Shown: positions 31,496 to 42,961, counted from the first letter of the stretch. The stretch: 59,223 nt of DNA from Akkermansiaceae bacterium (GCA_022510805.1 JAFLSS010000006.1:1-59223); one strand, 5' to 3'. Made by a program: numbers and translations. The notes: a model not told the origin generated them from the sequence alone.

Positions 31496-33646
31496 TTAGG
31501 CGTTATCCTCTTTATTGTCAGCCTCTTTTGCCTTGCGGTCACGCGCTGCGGCGCGCATGGACATCTTCACGCGGCCTTTGTCATCAATGCCGATGCATTT
31601 GGCCGTGACAATATCGCCCACTTTGACCACGTCCTCGGTCTTTTGGGTGCGTCCCTCTGCGAGCTCGGAGATGTGGATGAGGCCATCCTTGCCGGGCAGC
31701 ACTTCCATGAACGCGCCGAATTCCTTGGTGGAGACAATCTTGCCTTCGTAGGTTTCGCCGACTTCGATTTCCTTGAACATGCGGCCGATGAGGAAGAGCG
31801 CACGCTCCACACCCTCTTGGCGGCTGCCGTAGATGCGCACGGTGCCGTCTTCCTCGATGTTGATCTCCGTGCCGGTCTCGGCCTGGAGGGCTTTGATGTT
31901 CTTGCCGCCGGGCCCGATGAGCTCGCCGATGCGGTCTGCCGGGATGTTGGTGGACTCGATGCGCGGCGCTTTCGGGCTGAGCGACTGCGGCGCCGGGATG
32001 CAGGCATTCATGGTGTCCAGCACGTCCAGGCGGCCCTTGCGCGCCAGGTGGATGGCGTCCTCCAGGATGTAGAGCGGGATGCCCGGGAGCTTGAGGTCGA
32101 GCTGGTAGCCTGTCACACCCACCGAGGAGCCGCAGAGCTTGAAGTCCATGTCGCCGTAGAAATCCTCAGAGCCGATGATGTCCAGCAGCGTCTTGTAGCG
32201 CTGCGGCTCGCGGTCGCCCTCCTGGGCAAACTCAGTCACCAGGCCCACGGAGATGCCGGACACGGGGCGCTTGAGCGGCACACCTGCTGCGAGCAGGGAC
32301 ATGGTGCCGGCGCACACGGATGCCATGGAGGTGGAGCCGTTGGACTCCATGATCTCGGAGGACACGCGGATGGCGTAGGGGAACTCGTCCTCACTGGGCA
32401 CCACGGGAGCGATGGAGCGCTCAGCCAGGGCGCCATGGCCGATCTCGCGGCGGTTCTGCCCGCCGAAGCGGCCGGTCTCGCCCACGGTGAAGGGCGGGAA
32501 GTTGTAGTGGAGGATGAAGCGCTTCTCATCCACCGAGCCGGTGTAGTTGTCCAGGTACTGCTTCTCCTCCATGGGGGCGAGGGTGGCCAGGCAGAGAGAC
32601 ATGGTCTCACCGCGGGAGAAGAGGGCGGAGCCGTGCACCACGTCCGGCAGCACATTCACCTCTGCCGAGAGGGGGCGCAGCTGCTTGATGGCGCGGCCGT
32701 CAGCCCGCTTGTCGTGCTCCATGATGGAGATGCGGAACGCCTTTTTCTGGATGTACTCGAACACCTGCTCCACGTCGAAATCCGTGGCCTCGGGATGCGC
32801 CTCTTTGATGGCGGCTTCCACTTCATCGCGCAGGGCGCCCACTTGCTTCTGACGCTGAATCTTGTTCGGCGCGTAGATGGCTTCCTCGATGCGGTCGCCT
32901 GCGATCTTGTAGCCGATTTCGAGCAGCTCCGGCTTCGCCAGCGTGAGCTCATACTCGCGCGTGGGCTTGCCGCAGATGCTGCGCAGCTCTTCCTGTGCCG
33001 CGCAGATCTTGGCCACATTTTCCTGAGCCACGTGGAGGGCTTTGATGAACTCCTCCTCCGGCAGCTCCTTGGCGGAGCCTTCGATCATGATGACCTGGTC
33101 TTTCGAGCCGGCGTAGATGAGGTCCAGATCCGATTCCAGGCGCTGGGAGTTGGTGGGGTTGATGACGAACTCCCCGTTGATGCGGCCCACGCGCACCGCG
33201 CCCACAGGCTCGGCGAAGGGCAGATCCGAAATCACGCAAGCGGCAGATGCGCCGTTGATGCTCAGGATGTCCGGCTCGTTCTCACCATCTGCCGACAAGA
33301 GCAGGGTGATCACCTGGGTGTCGTAAAAATAGCCTTTCGGGAACATGGGCCGCAGCGGACGATCCGTCAGGCGGCACGTCAAAATCTCTTTTTCGGTCGG
33401 GCGTCCCTCGCGCTTGAAATAACCGCCCGGGAACATGCCCGCCGCAGCGGCTTTTTCCTTGTATTCAACCGATAACGGGAAGAACGTCTGCCCTTCCTTG
33501 ATTTTTGTCGCGCTCACCACGGTGACCAGTACAACGGTGTCTCCGCAGCGCACGGTGACGGCGCCATCTGCCAGTCGAGCCACTTTTCCTGTTTCGATTG
33601 TGATCGGGCTGGCACCCACGGCGCACTCAACTTTATGTATACTCAT
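31496..33646 (-). CDS. pnp: Polyribonucleotide nucleotidyltransferase
   Basis: PNPase degrades RNA 3' to 5' by phosphorolysis in the RNA degradosome. The 716-residue protein has two RNase PH domains ('VLVTVVSATKIKEGQTFFP', 'MSLCLATLAPMEE', 'FSRGET'), a KH domain ('IGELIGPGGKNIKALQAETG') and an S1 domain ('GETYEGKIVSTKEFGAFMEV'). Length and order are standard. A 152-nt leader separates a strong promoter from the start. In many bacteria pnp is autoregulated through its leader, and the leader length here would allow this. It is not next to rpsO. Confidence 0.97.
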   Translation of the reverse strand: MSIHKVECAVGASPITIETGKVARLADGAVTVRCGDTVVLVTVVSATKIKEGQTFFPLSVEYKEKAAAAGMFPGGYFKREGRPTEKEILTCRLTDRPLRPMFPKGYFYDTQVITLLLSADGENEPDILSINGASAACVISDLPFAEPVGAVRVGRINGEFVINPTNSQRLESDLDLIYAGSKDQVIMIEGSAKELPEEEFIKALHVAQENVAKICAAQEELRSICGKPTREYELTLAKPELLEIGYKIAGDRIEEAIYAPNKIQRQKQVGALRDEVEAAIKEAHPEATDFDVEQVFEYIQKKAFRISIMEHDKRADGRAIKQLRPLSAEVNVLPDVVHGSALFSRGETMSLCLATLAPMEEKQYLDNYTGSVDEKRFILHYNFPPFTVGETGRFGGQNRREIGHGALAERSIAPVVPSEDEFPYAIRVSSEIMESNGSTSMASVCAGTMSLLAAGVPLKRPVSGISVGLVTEFAQEGDREPQRYKTLLDIIGSEDFYGDMDFKLCGSSVGVTGYQLDLKLPGIPLYILEDAIHLARKGRLDVLDTMNACIPAPQSLSPKAPRIESTNIPADRIGELIGPGGKNIKALQAETGTEINIEEDGTVRIYGSRQEGVERALFLIGRMFKEIEVGETYEGKIVSTKEFGAFMEVLPGKDGLIHISELAEGRTQKTEDVVKVGDIVTAKCIGIDDKGRVKMSMRAAARDRKAKEADNKEDNA

Positions 33647-33797
33647 TTTCTTATTTTCGTTTGCTTCTTCATGTCGGCTCCTTGCTGCACCTCAGAAAAC
33701 CGGAGCCGACCGCTGTTTTCCTCGGTTGGGGGCAGGGTCAAACTGCCCCGGACTTCGGCGCGTGGGGTTGGGGCCCAGCGCGCGCCAAAGCTACCCT

Positions 33798-33825
33798 ATT
33801 ATACCCCTTTTTCAACGCTTTGCAA
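33798..33825 (-). promoter_or_regulatory. Near-consensus promoter for pnp
   Basis: TTGCAA (33820-33825) and a perfect TATAAT (33798-33803) on the minus strand, spacer 16 nt. The transcription start near 33791 leaves a leader of about 145 nt. Confidence 0.75.
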
Positions 33826-33949
33826 GCAAAACCATCTGATTCTTTTGTGCTTCCTGTTAATTGAGTGAGTACCAACAGTCAAGGCTTTCTTTGCCGCGCG
33901 GTGGATTCTTCCGCCCTGCTGAGGGGCGGCTGTGCGGGTGAACGAGGGC

Positions 33950-33977
33950 TTGACTTTTTGAGGGGCTGTGTTATTCT
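33950..33977 (+). promoter_or_regulatory. Promoter for ispE giving a leaderless transcript
   Basis: TTGACT at 33950-33955 and TATTCT at 33972-33977, spacer 16 nt. Six nucleotides separate the -10 box from the ispE ATG at 33984. Confidence 0.6.
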
Positions 33978-33983
33978 GAGCAC

Positions 33984-34823
33984 ATGAGCACCTATTCTGC
34001 TCCGGCAAAGATTAATCTTTCGCTGCGTATCAAGGGCAAGCGGGAGGACGGATATCACGATATTGACACCATCATGGCCAGATTGGATTTGGCGGATGAG
34101 CTGTTTTTTCACAACTCGCGCACCACGACCTTGCTTTGTGAGGATGAGCGGATTCCGACGGATGAGAGCAATCTCGTCATCAAGGCTGTTCTGGAGTTTG
34201 AGAAGCACTACGGGCGCAAGGCGAAGCAGCGCATCACCCTCACCAAGCGGGTGCCGGCCGCGGCCGGGCTGGGCGGCGGGTCTTCCGATGCCGCCACCAC
34301 GCTGCTCGCTCTCAATGAGCGCCTCGGGACTCAGTATGATGCCGAGGAGTTGAGCGCCATGGCCGCCGCCGTGGGCAGTGATGTGGCGTTCTTCCTCAAC
34401 CCGGTCATCAGCCGCTGCACCGGGCGCGGCGAGCAGGTGCGCCCGCTGACTCCCTTTGCCGGGTGGAGCAGCCCCATCGTGCTGCTCAAGCCCGCATTCG
34501 GGGTGTCGACTCCGCAGGCGTATCGCGATTTGGCGAACTCTCGCCGCTTGCGCCATGTGCCTTATGACACGCAGACAGTGAATGGCCTGCGGATGAGCAA
34601 TGATCTGGAGCGCCCCGTGTTTGCCAAATTCCCCTTCCTCGGGCTGCTCAAGGTGTGGATGCTGGAACGCCCCGGGGTGAAAGCGGCTCTCATGAGCGGC
34701 AGCGGCTCTTGCATGTTTGCCCTCACGGAGACTCCTGAGCAGGCTCAGCAGCTGGCGCAGGATGCGCTGGCGGAGGTGGACGCTACGCTCTTTACATATT
34801 GCGGCATGGTGAATCCCCAATGA
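33984..34823 (+). CDS. ispE: 4-diphosphocytidyl-2-C-methyl-D-erythritol kinase
   Basis: IspE phosphorylates CDP-methylerythritol in the non-mevalonate isoprenoid pathway. The 279-residue GHMP kinase starts 'MSTYSAPAKINLSLRIKGK' and has the ATP loop 'VPAAAGLGGGSSDAATTLL', the catalytic-region 'GSDVAFFL' and the third GHMP motif 'AALMSGSGSCMFAL'. The stop overlaps the next start by 4 nt (ATGA), coupling it to a siroheme decarboxylase-like gene. Confidence 0.96.
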   Translation: MSTYSAPAKINLSLRIKGKREDGYHDIDTIMARLDLADELFFHNSRTTTLLCEDERIPTDESNLVIKAVLEFEKHYGRKAKQRITLTKRVPAAAGLGGGSSDAATTLLALNERLGTQYDAEELSAMAAAVGSDVAFFLNPVISRCTGRGEQVRPLTPFAGWSSPIVLLKPAFGVSTPQAYRDLANSRRLRHVPYDTQTVNGLRMSNDLERPVFAKFPFLGLLKVWMLERPGVKAALMSGSGSCMFALTETPEQAQQLAQDALAEVDATLFTYCGMVNPQ

Positions 34824-35884
34824 GACAAGGCGACCTTGCAGACCCCATCAATCGGCGCATTCTGCATGTGGCTGAGGATCAGATGGTAGGCTTTTATGAG
34901 CGGCCGTTTGAGGCGCTGGCGGCGCTTTGCGGCTTGCCGGAGGCGCTGGTGCTGGAGCGGGTGCGCGCCATGCTGGCGGAGGGTACTATCTTGCGCGTGC
35001 GCCAAGTGCTGCCCTCCACCACCCTCACGCGCAGCTGCCTCATTGCGTGGCGCGTGCCGGAGGCGGGGCTGGACGCCGCGTTTGACTGGCTGGCTCAGCA
35101 TGACCCCGCCACCGGCCACATTGTCATCCGCCGGGCGCATGACCCCGCTTTCCCCGGCGCGGCGTACCGCTTGTGGACCACGCTGCGCCTGCCGGCCGGT
35201 GCAGATTTCGAGGGGCACTGCCGCGCCCTGGCTGCGCAGATCCACGCGCCGGAGTATGTGTGCATGCCGGTGGTGGGCATGTTCACCCTCTCCGTGGGGC
35301 ACGTGAGGCGGGCCGGCCTGGCGCCGGGCACTCTGCTGCCGGAGCCGCCCAAGATGCAGCGCCCGCCTTGCCCGGAGCTCTCAGCGCAGGAGCTGGCCGT
35401 GCTGGCCGCTCTGCAGGATTCCCTGCGGCCGGAGGAGCTGCAGCCTGAGCCTTGGGTGGCGCGGGCGCAGACGCTGGGTATGGCGCCGGCGGAGTTTTGC
35501 CGCGTGGCGCAGGCGCTGGTGGAGAAGCGGGCGCTGGGGCGCTTTGCTGCGGTGCTCAACCACACGCTGCCGGCTAATCCGCACTCCGGCACGGGGAAGA
35601 GCGCGCTTTTTGTCTGGGCGGTTGAGCCCGGCTATGAGGAGGCCGCGGGCGCTCTCTGCGGCCGGCATGTGTGCATGACGCACTGTTACTGGCGCTCCGG
35701 GGGTGAGCCTCTCGGCGGTGTGCAGGTGATGGGGGTGGCTCATGCGCCCACTACGGAGGGGCTGCTGGCGCACAAGGAGGCCATCGACTCCGCGCTGCGC
35801 CGGAGCGGCATCCCGCTGCGCTACACCACCCATTTGTACACAGAGCGAGCCCTTGTCAAGCCCAGCCGCGTGGAGCCGCGCTGA
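34820..35884 (+). CDS. Two-module Lrp/AsnC-like protein, probable siroheme decarboxylase (AhbA-AhbB fusion)
   Basis: A 354-residue protein made of two similar modules, each a winged helix followed by an AsnC-type ligand domain. The first module has 'ERPFEALAALCGLPEALVLE' and 'LRVRQVLPSTTLTRSC'; the second has 'RFAAVLNHTLPANPHSG' and 'ALFVWAVE'. The AhbA/AhbB (NirD/L/G/H) proteins have this fold and decarboxylate siroheme in the alternative haem or haem d1 pathway; they are often mis-called Lrp regulators. A fused A+B arrangement is inferred here. The start ATG at 34820 overlaps the ispE stop, so the two are cotranslated although the pathways differ. Confidence 0.7.
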   Translation: MRQGDLADPINRRILHVAEDQMVGFYERPFEALAALCGLPEALVLERVRAMLAEGTILRVRQVLPSTTLTRSCLIAWRVPEAGLDAAFDWLAQHDPATGHIVIRRAHDPAFPGAAYRLWTTLRLPAGADFEGHCRALAAQIHAPEYVCMPVVGMFTLSVGHVRRAGLAPGTLLPEPPKMQRPPCPELSAQELAVLAALQDSLRPEELQPEPWVARAQTLGMAPAEFCRVAQALVEKRALGRFAAVLNHTLPANPHSGTGKSALFVWAVEPGYEEAAGALCGRHVCMTHCYWRSGGEPLGGVQVMGVAHAPTTEGLLAHKEAIDSALRRSGIPLRYTTHLYTERALVKPSRVEPR

Positions 35885-36038
35885 GCGCCCGCTGCGCTGC
35901 CTTTTCCCGCTGCGCCGCCCTTTTTTGATTTGCTTTTTGAAAGAGGGTGTTATATAACTCCTGTTGAGCAGATGCTGTTTAATCTAACCGACCGAAAGTA
36001 TGATACCCCGCCCCCATCATGCAGCCGCGCGCAGGCAA

Positions 36039-36443
36039 ATGAGCGTTTCTCGCCTGTGCTTTCTCTTCTTTTCTGCCCTCTTGTCTCTACTCTTGTTCTC
36101 CTGTGAACAAGAGCGCGCTGTGGCCGACATGCCTTCTCCTGATGCGGTGCATGAATTGGTGGCCGAGAAAGTGAATAGGCTTGAGGGCAAGAGAAGCGGC
36201 CCCAAGAGAATAACGGGCAAAAAGTGTCGTGAGCTCCTCCGGCTCTTGCCCTCATATCATCAATGCCGCGTGATAGGCGAAAACAGAGATCGCTCGGCCA
36301 CCATGATTCAGGTGGGCGCTGCGTATAATGGCGTATATCTTGAAATAACACTCCCTGTCGGAAGCGGGCGGGTGTATGCTGCTACTGTGAGCGCAGACGC
36401 TTGGAATAGGATATGTCATATCCTGAATGAGGCGCAGCAATAA
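36039..36443 (+). CDS. Lipoprotein of unknown function
   Basis: A 134-residue protein with a lipoprotein signal peptide ('MSVSRLCFLFFSALLSLLLF', lipobox LFSC) and a small mature domain ('GKKCRELLRLLPSYHQC'). It starts at 36039; an ATG at 36000 adds 13 residues. A weak promoter-like pair (TTTGCT and TATATA) lies at 35929-35956. First of three consecutive secreted proteins. Confidence 0.65.
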   Translation: MSVSRLCFLFFSALLSLLLFSCEQERAVADMPSPDAVHELVAEKVNRLEGKRSGPKRITGKKCRELLRLLPSYHQCRVIGENRDRSATMIQVGAAYNGVYLEITLPVGSGRVYAATVSADAWNRICHILNEAQQ

Positions 36444-36472
36444 ATCCCCCGCTGAGGATGATAAGTTTGATG

Positions 36473-37060
36473 ATGAAGTCGGCCTTTTCGGCTGGGATCC
36501 GCCGCGCAGGGAAATGGTGCCTCCGCCTGATGCCGGGTGTGGTGTTGTGGGCGGCGGTGGCTGGGGAAGAGGCGGGGCACATGGTGACGGAGGTCTCGAA
36601 AACGCTGTATGCGGATACTCGGTTCGGCTGGGAATGGGTGAGTGTGTCGACTTTTTATTCCGATTGTGATTTTTGTGAGCACCGTTTCGAAGCCCGCAAA
36701 AGCGCGGAATCGGAGAGCGAGGGTGCAGCGGAGGTGTTGGTGCGGAAAAGCGCAAAATCTCTGCAGTTTTTGCAGGCTGTTCACTGCCCGCAATACTCTG
36801 TCGTGTTTTTCAGCGCGCCTTATCTTACTCCGGGAGGTAATGTTATCTTGGGCTGGAAAATAGCTGAGGGGAAGAAGCCTGTCTTAATTTTTCGCAGCCC
36901 GCATGGTTCCCCTTTCTGTTTGTTTTCGGAGCTTCAGGATGTGCGGGCAGAGGGAGCTTTGATCACAGGCCGGCTCATGGTTACGCCTGTGCCGGATCGC
37001 AGCCAGGTATTGAAGCTGGATTTCTGCCTTTCAGAAGATACTGAGGAGTTGGAGGACTAG
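36473..37060 (+). CDS. Secreted protein of unknown function
   Basis: A 195-residue protein with an N-terminal signal segment ('AGKWCLRLMPGVVLWAAVAG') and a beta-rich, Cys-containing body ('FYSDCDFCEHRFEARKS'). I recognise no family. It begins 29 nt after the lipoprotein gene and is probably cotranscribed. The ATG at 36473 is chosen among three near-adjacent in-frame ATGs (36458, 36470, 36473). Confidence 0.6.
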   Translation: MKSAFSAGIRRAGKWCLRLMPGVVLWAAVAGEEAGHMVTEVSKTLYADTRFGWEWVSVSTFYSDCDFCEHRFEARKSAESESEGAAEVLVRKSAKSLQFLQAVHCPQYSVVFFSAPYLTPGGNVILGWKIAEGKKPVLIFRSPHGSPFCLFSELQDVRAEGALITGRLMVTPVPDRSQVLKLDFCLSEDTEELED

Positions 37061-37222
37061 GCCGGGTAAATGGGGGGCTTCTGATCTGTCCATCCCCGGG
37101 GCGCGCTGTGCCTACCTGAAAAACACGGGGCAACTGTGCCTTGATGAAAAATTTGAACACGTGGGCCGCAACAAGTGTCTAACGGATCAATCAGCAATTT
37201 TAACCATAAAGTGGAGCAGATG

Positions 37223-38101
37223 ATGTTTCATCATTTCAGGAAGTTGATAGGCGCGGCGGTGATTTCTGCCGTGTTGGGCGGGCTTGCATCGAGTCGTGGT
37301 GCGGAGGAGTGCGCGGGCTTGTGCCCGGAAAGTGTGCTTGTGTCTCTTTATCAGGGTTGTGTGGAGGCCGGGGGATCGCATGTGGATGATGCTTTCGATA
37401 AGGTGCTGGATGAGGTCAAGCGCTGTATCGCGTGTATTTATGACCGGAAGATGCACGAGCACGGGGGGATCAATGATTGGAAATTTGAGGATCCTTTTAT
37501 CCGCAAGCTCTACGAGGAGGCGCGTGAGAATGTTTCATGGATGTACAAAGATGCGTCACGTTATCCGGAAGACAAAAAGAAGAAGGAGTTTGTGAATTAC
37601 TTTGTGTATGCGATGGCGGAGGAACTGATGCACGAGTTTGATGCAGATGTTTATGAGTCGCCTGTTGTTGGGGTTAAGTGGGTTGAGTTGCGCTTGCAGG
37701 GGAATGAGAAGAGTGCCGCTCTGGTGTACCACCGGGATACGGGAAAGACGACGGTGAGTTATGAGCGGGATGAAAACATGCCCGCGCAGCCGGAGCGTGT
37801 GGTGATGATTGAGTCCCTGCACGGGCATATACCGCAGGGCGCTACTCCTTATTTTCAGCTGCCGAAAGATGCCGATATCGTCTCCTGCTGGGTGCAGCAA
37901 ACAGGTGACCACATGTTTTTATGGCAGGTGCAGAATGTGTATCACTGCTGTGCGCATACTGTTGTCGAAGCAAAGGATGGGACGCGCCGGCATTACAAAT
38001 TCTGGCGGGATGGGCAGGAGATGCAGAGCTCTAGTGACAAGCTGCTGCCGGAGCAGGATGCCTCAAAGTTCCTAAAGGTGTTTTTTTCGGTGCAGGAATA
38101 A
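37223..38101 (+). CDS. Secreted protein of unknown function
   Basis: A 292-residue protein with a signal peptide ('MFHHFRKLIGAAVISAVLGG') and a mature part with Cys pairs ('ECAGLCPES', 'YHCCAH') and a helical stretch ('DEVKRCIACIYDRKMHEHGG'). The ATG at 37223 has 'ggag' 6 nt upstream, one of the clearer ribosome binding sites here. No known domain is seen. It ends shortly before the convergent eno. Confidence 0.65.
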   Translation: MFHHFRKLIGAAVISAVLGGLASSRGAEECAGLCPESVLVSLYQGCVEAGGSHVDDAFDKVLDEVKRCIACIYDRKMHEHGGINDWKFEDPFIRKLYEEARENVSWMYKDASRYPEDKKKKEFVNYFVYAMAEELMHEFDADVYESPVVGVKWVELRLQGNEKSAALVYHRDTGKTTVSYERDENMPAQPERVVMIESLHGHIPQGATPYFQLPKDADIVSCWVQQTGDHMFLWQVQNVYHCCAHTVVEAKDGTRRHYKFWRDGQEMQSSSDKLLPEQDASKFLKVFFSVQE

Positions 38102-38176
38102 ACCTTGAAAAGGGCGCTTGCTGCCTGGCGGCACCCCGCCCGGTGGGGGACAGGAGCTGCCGGCGGCGGGGGCGGA

Positions 38177-39484
38177 TCAGCGGATCCCGAAGGTGGCGCT
38201 GCGGCCGAGCTCTTCCTCGATGCGCAGCAGGCGGTTGTATTTGGCGAGCCGCTCAGAGCGGGAGAGCGAGCCGGCTTTGATGAAGCCGGCCTGGGCTGCC
38301 ACGGCGAGGTCGGCGATGAAGGAATCCTCAGTCTCGCCGCTGCGGTGGGAGATGATGGTGGTGTAGGCGTGGCGGGTGGCGAGTCGGATGGTGTCGAGAG
38401 TCTCGCTCAGGGTGCCGACTTGGTTGGGCTTGATGAGGATGGCATTGGCCACGCTGCGAGCGAAGCCGAGATTCAGGAAGTGCGTGTTGGTGACAAAGAG
38501 GTCATCCCCCACGAGCATGCAGCGCGCGCCGAGCTCGCGCGTGAGCTGCTGCCAGCCCTCCCAGTCATTTTCTCCGCAGCCGTCCTCGATGGAGCAGATG
38601 GGGTATTGCGCCGTGAGGTCGGCATAGTAGGCGGTGAGCTCAGCAGCCGTCAGGCGGCGGCCGCCGCCCTTGCGGAAGACGTAGCGTTGGTCGGCCCCGG
38701 GTTCGTCGAACTCGCTGGCCGCGGCGTCGATGGCGAGACTCACCTCATCCCCTGCGCGGTAGCCGGCGCGGGAGATGGCCGCCATGATGGCATCGAGCGC
38801 GGCATGCACGCCGGGGAGTTGGGGGGCGTAGCCTCCTTCATCGCCCACGCCGGTGGAGAGTTTTTTGCTGCGCAGCACATCTGCGAGCGCGTGGAAGATT
38901 TCGCTGCCGCAGCGCAGCGCTTCCCGGAAGCTGGGCAAGCCGTGCGGCACGATCATGAATTCCTGGAAGTCGATGGGCGCATCGGAGTGGACACCGGCGT
39001 TGAGAACATTCATCATGGGCACCGGCAGGGAGTGGGCATCTGCTCCCCCCAGGTAGCGAAAGAGCGGCAGCCCCACAGCCCGTGCAGCAGCGCGCGCCGC
39101 CGCCAGAGAAACCGCCAGCAGCGCATTGGCGCCGAGGCGCGCTTTTTGCTCGGTGCCGTCGAGCTCAATCAGGCGCTGGTCGAGCTCCCGCTGGTGGGTG
39201 ACATCCATGCCGAGCAGGGCGGGAGCCAGCTCGGTGTGCACGTGCTGCACGGCTTGCTCTACACCGCGGCCGCCGTAGCGTGAGCGGTCCGCATCGCGCC
39301 ACTCGTGGGCTTCGTGCTCGCCGGTGGAGGCGCCGCTGGGGACAGCGGCTCGCGCGCAGACGCCGCCGCCGAGCTCGACTTGGGCTTCAAGGGTGGGGTT
39401 GCCGCGGGAGTCGAGGATCTCGCGGGCGGAGACGCGCACGATCCGGGTGCGCTGCGGAATGAGGGCAGGAGGGGTGGAAATCAT
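38177..39484 (-). CDS. eno: Enolase
   Basis: Enolase interconverts 2-phosphoglycerate and phosphoenolpyruvate in glycolysis. The 435-residue protein has '[18 protein letters not shown]' at the N-terminus, '[17 protein letters not shown]', the metal-binding acids in '[10 protein letters not shown]' and '[15 protein letters not shown]', the catalytic Lys in '[16 protein letters not shown]' and '[20 protein letters not shown]'. Length is normal. It has its own promoter and no operon partner. Confidence 0.97.
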   Translation of the reverse strand: MISTPPALIPQRTRIVRVSAREILDSRGNPTLEAQVELGGGVCARAAVPSGASTGEHEAHEWRDADRSRYGGRGVEQAVQHVHTELAPALLGMDVTHQRELDQRLIELDGTEQKARLGANALLAVSLAAARAAARAVGLPLFRYLGGADAHSLPVPMMNVLNAGVHSDAPIDFQEFMIVPHGLPSFREALRCGSEIFHALADVLRSKKLSTGVGDEGGYAPQLPGVHAALDAIMAAISRAGYRAGDEVSLAIDAAASEFDEPGADQRYVFRKGGGRRLTAAELTAYYADLTAQYPICSIEDGCGENDWEGWQQLTRELGARCMLVGDDLFVTNTHFLNLGFARSVANAILIKPNQVGTLSETLDTIRLATRHAYTTIISHRSGETEDSFIADLAVAAQAGFIKAGSLSRSERLAKYNRLLRIEEELGRSATFGIR

Positions 39485-39493
39485 ACGCCACCC

Positions 39494-39523
39494 ATGCTAG
39501 CACAGGCGCGCGCGCTTGCTCAA
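39494..39523 (-). promoter_or_regulatory. Promoter for eno, very short leader
   Basis: TTGAGC (39518-39523) and TAGCAT (39494-39499) on the minus strand, spacer 18 nt. The start codon is 9 nt beyond the -10 box, predicting a leader of 2-4 nt. Confidence 0.45.
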
Positions 39524-39576
39524 GCTTTGGTAGAAAACGGGTAGGCGCCCACCCCCGGGGAGGGGGCGGCGCGGGG

Positions 39577-41415
<1,839 letters not shown>

Positions 41416-41522
41416 CCGCATTTTTGCGTGGTTGGAAAGCGAAAACACCGACATGTATGCAGCGGGGCGCGGGGCGGCGGCGGAAATCTCTGCGCGCGTT
41501 TCTCTCTTTTTCAATATTCACT

Positions 41523-41551
41523 TTGACTTGGATCTGAAAAAGGTGTAGGAT
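41523..41551 (+). promoter_or_regulatory. Promoter for the Sel1 protein gene
   Basis: TTGACT at 41523-41528 and TAGGAT at 41546-41551, 17-nt spacer. The ATG at 41564 is 12 nt beyond the -10 box, giving a leader of about 6 nt. Confidence 0.5.
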
Positions 41552-41563
41552 GAAAGCACGAAT

Positions 41564-42961
41564 ATGAAGCAAGGACTTGTGACATGGGGTGCTGTAGCCG
41601 CCGGCCTGCTGGCCTGCGGCGTTTCTCAGAGCGCGGCTGAGGGTGCCACCTCGGCAGCCTTGGTCAGGGGGGAGGCGCCGGCTCAGCAGGAAGATGCGGA
41701 GGCTCTGGTGCGCAAGGGGATGGACTGCATGGCGCAGCATGATGACGCGCAGGCGGTGCAGTATTTTGCCAGGGCTGCGGAGCTGGGACATGCTGCTGCG
41801 CAGTATAATTTGGGTGTCATGTGTATCCAAGGCCGGGGGATGGAGCGCCATGTGAAGCGCGGGGAAGAATGGCTGCTCAAGTCTGCCCGGCAGGGGGATG
41901 CCTACGCCATGGAAGAGATGGCGCTGCTGTGCCTGAGTGAGGTGATGGGTGAGCCGAATGTGGGGGAAGCCGTGCGCTGGCTCACTGCTGCGGCGGAGAA
42001 GGAGAACGCGAGCGCCCAGCTGCGCCTCGGGCTCATGCTGGTGCAGGGGCAGGGCATTGCCAAGGATGAAGCGGCCGGTGCGGCGCTGGTGCGCAAGGCG
42101 GCGCAGCATGGGAGCGCGGCGGCGCAGCATGTGCTGGCCAATCTGTATTTGTCAGGCGTGGGCATGGAGAAAAATGCGGATGAGGCAGTCAGGCTTTTGG
42201 ATCTCGCAGCGCAGCAAGGGAATGCTGAAGCGCTCTTCCAGCTGGGGATCATGTATCTCAAGGGGGAGGGTATCCCCAAGGACCTGCGCAAGGCTATCCG
42301 CTGGCTTGAGATGGCCGCCTCTCAGGGCCACCCCGGCGCGGAGCTGCTGATGGCTCTCTCCTTCAATGAGCTGTCCAACCGCCCGGAGCCGGCGTATCTG
42401 CGCCGCCTCGGGATGGAGAAAAGCCCGGATGACGCTGTGGCGTGGGTGGAGGATGAGGCGGCCAAGGGCAATGCCAATGCCTGTGTGGTGCAGGCTCTGG
42501 TGCGTTTGACGGAGAGTGAGGACGCCGCGGCGCGCAAGGCTGTGGCGGAGCAGCTGAGCAAGGCTTGTGCCGATGGTGAGGCGCAGCCGGTGCTGCTCTC
42601 GGAGGCTGCCATGGTGGTGGGGCTCATGAGCTTGTCCGGCGATGGGGTGGAGCAAAATACGGATGCCGCGCTCGGGCTTTTCATGAAGGCGGCGGAGCAG
42701 GGCAACAAGAAGGCTGCTTTTTTCCTGTCATTGGCTGAGAAGATCGGCTTTGGCGAGGGACTGCCCGGCGCGAACCGGAGCGAGCTGAAGCTGGGCGCGG
42801 CGGTGTCTCACCGCCTCTCTTCCCTTTTTGATGACTACATGCTGGCCAATGATGCGCGCACGCGTGCGCGCATGCTGCAGGAGATCATGAAGCTCGATGA
42901 GAATGATGAGAGCGCCGGCAAGGGGAGCAAGGGCTACAATATGGGCCCCGCGGTGCGCTGA
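41564..42961 (+). CDS. Secreted Sel1-repeat protein
   Basis: A 465-residue protein with a signal peptide ('MKQGLVTWGAVAAGLLACG') and about nine Sel1-type alpha-alpha repeats from about residue 45, for example 'AQYNLGVMCIQGRGMERHVK' and 'ALFQLGIMYLKGEGIPKDLR'. Sel1 repeats mediate protein-protein contacts in envelope or signalling complexes. It is not linked to a recognisable partner; the neighbours are thiC (divergent) and a HAD phosphatase (convergent). Confidence 0.88.
   Translation: MKQGLVTWGAVAAGLLACGVSQSAAEGATSAALVRGEAPAQQEDAEALVRKGMDCMAQHDDAQAVQYFARAAELGHAAAQYNLGVMCIQGRGMERHVKRGEEWLLKSARQGDAYAMEEMALLCLSEVMGEPNVGEAVRWLTAAAEKENASAQLRLGLMLVQGQGIAKDEAAGAALVRKAAQHGSAAAQHVLANLYLSGVGMEKNADEAVRLLDLAAQQGNAEALFQLGIMYLKGEGIPKDLRKAIRWLEMAASQGHPGAELLMALSFNELSNRPEPAYLRRLGMEKSPDDAVAWVEDEAAKGNANACVVQALVRLTESEDAAARKAVAEQLSKACADGEAQPVLLSEAAMVVGLMSLSGDGVEQNTDAALGLFMKAAEQGNKKAAFFLSLAEKIGFGEGLPGANRSELKLGAAVSHRLSSLFDDYMLANDARTRARMLQEIMKLDENDESAGKGSKGYNMGPAVR

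Larger units (their letters stand above)
33647..33983. other. Divergent intergenic region between pnp and ispE
   Basis: This 337-bp gap has no gene. It holds the pnp promoter and leader on the minus strand and the ispE promoter on the plus strand. A 7-bp hairpin (ggggcag/ctgcccc) lies in the pnp leader near 33730-33751. Confidence 0.7.
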
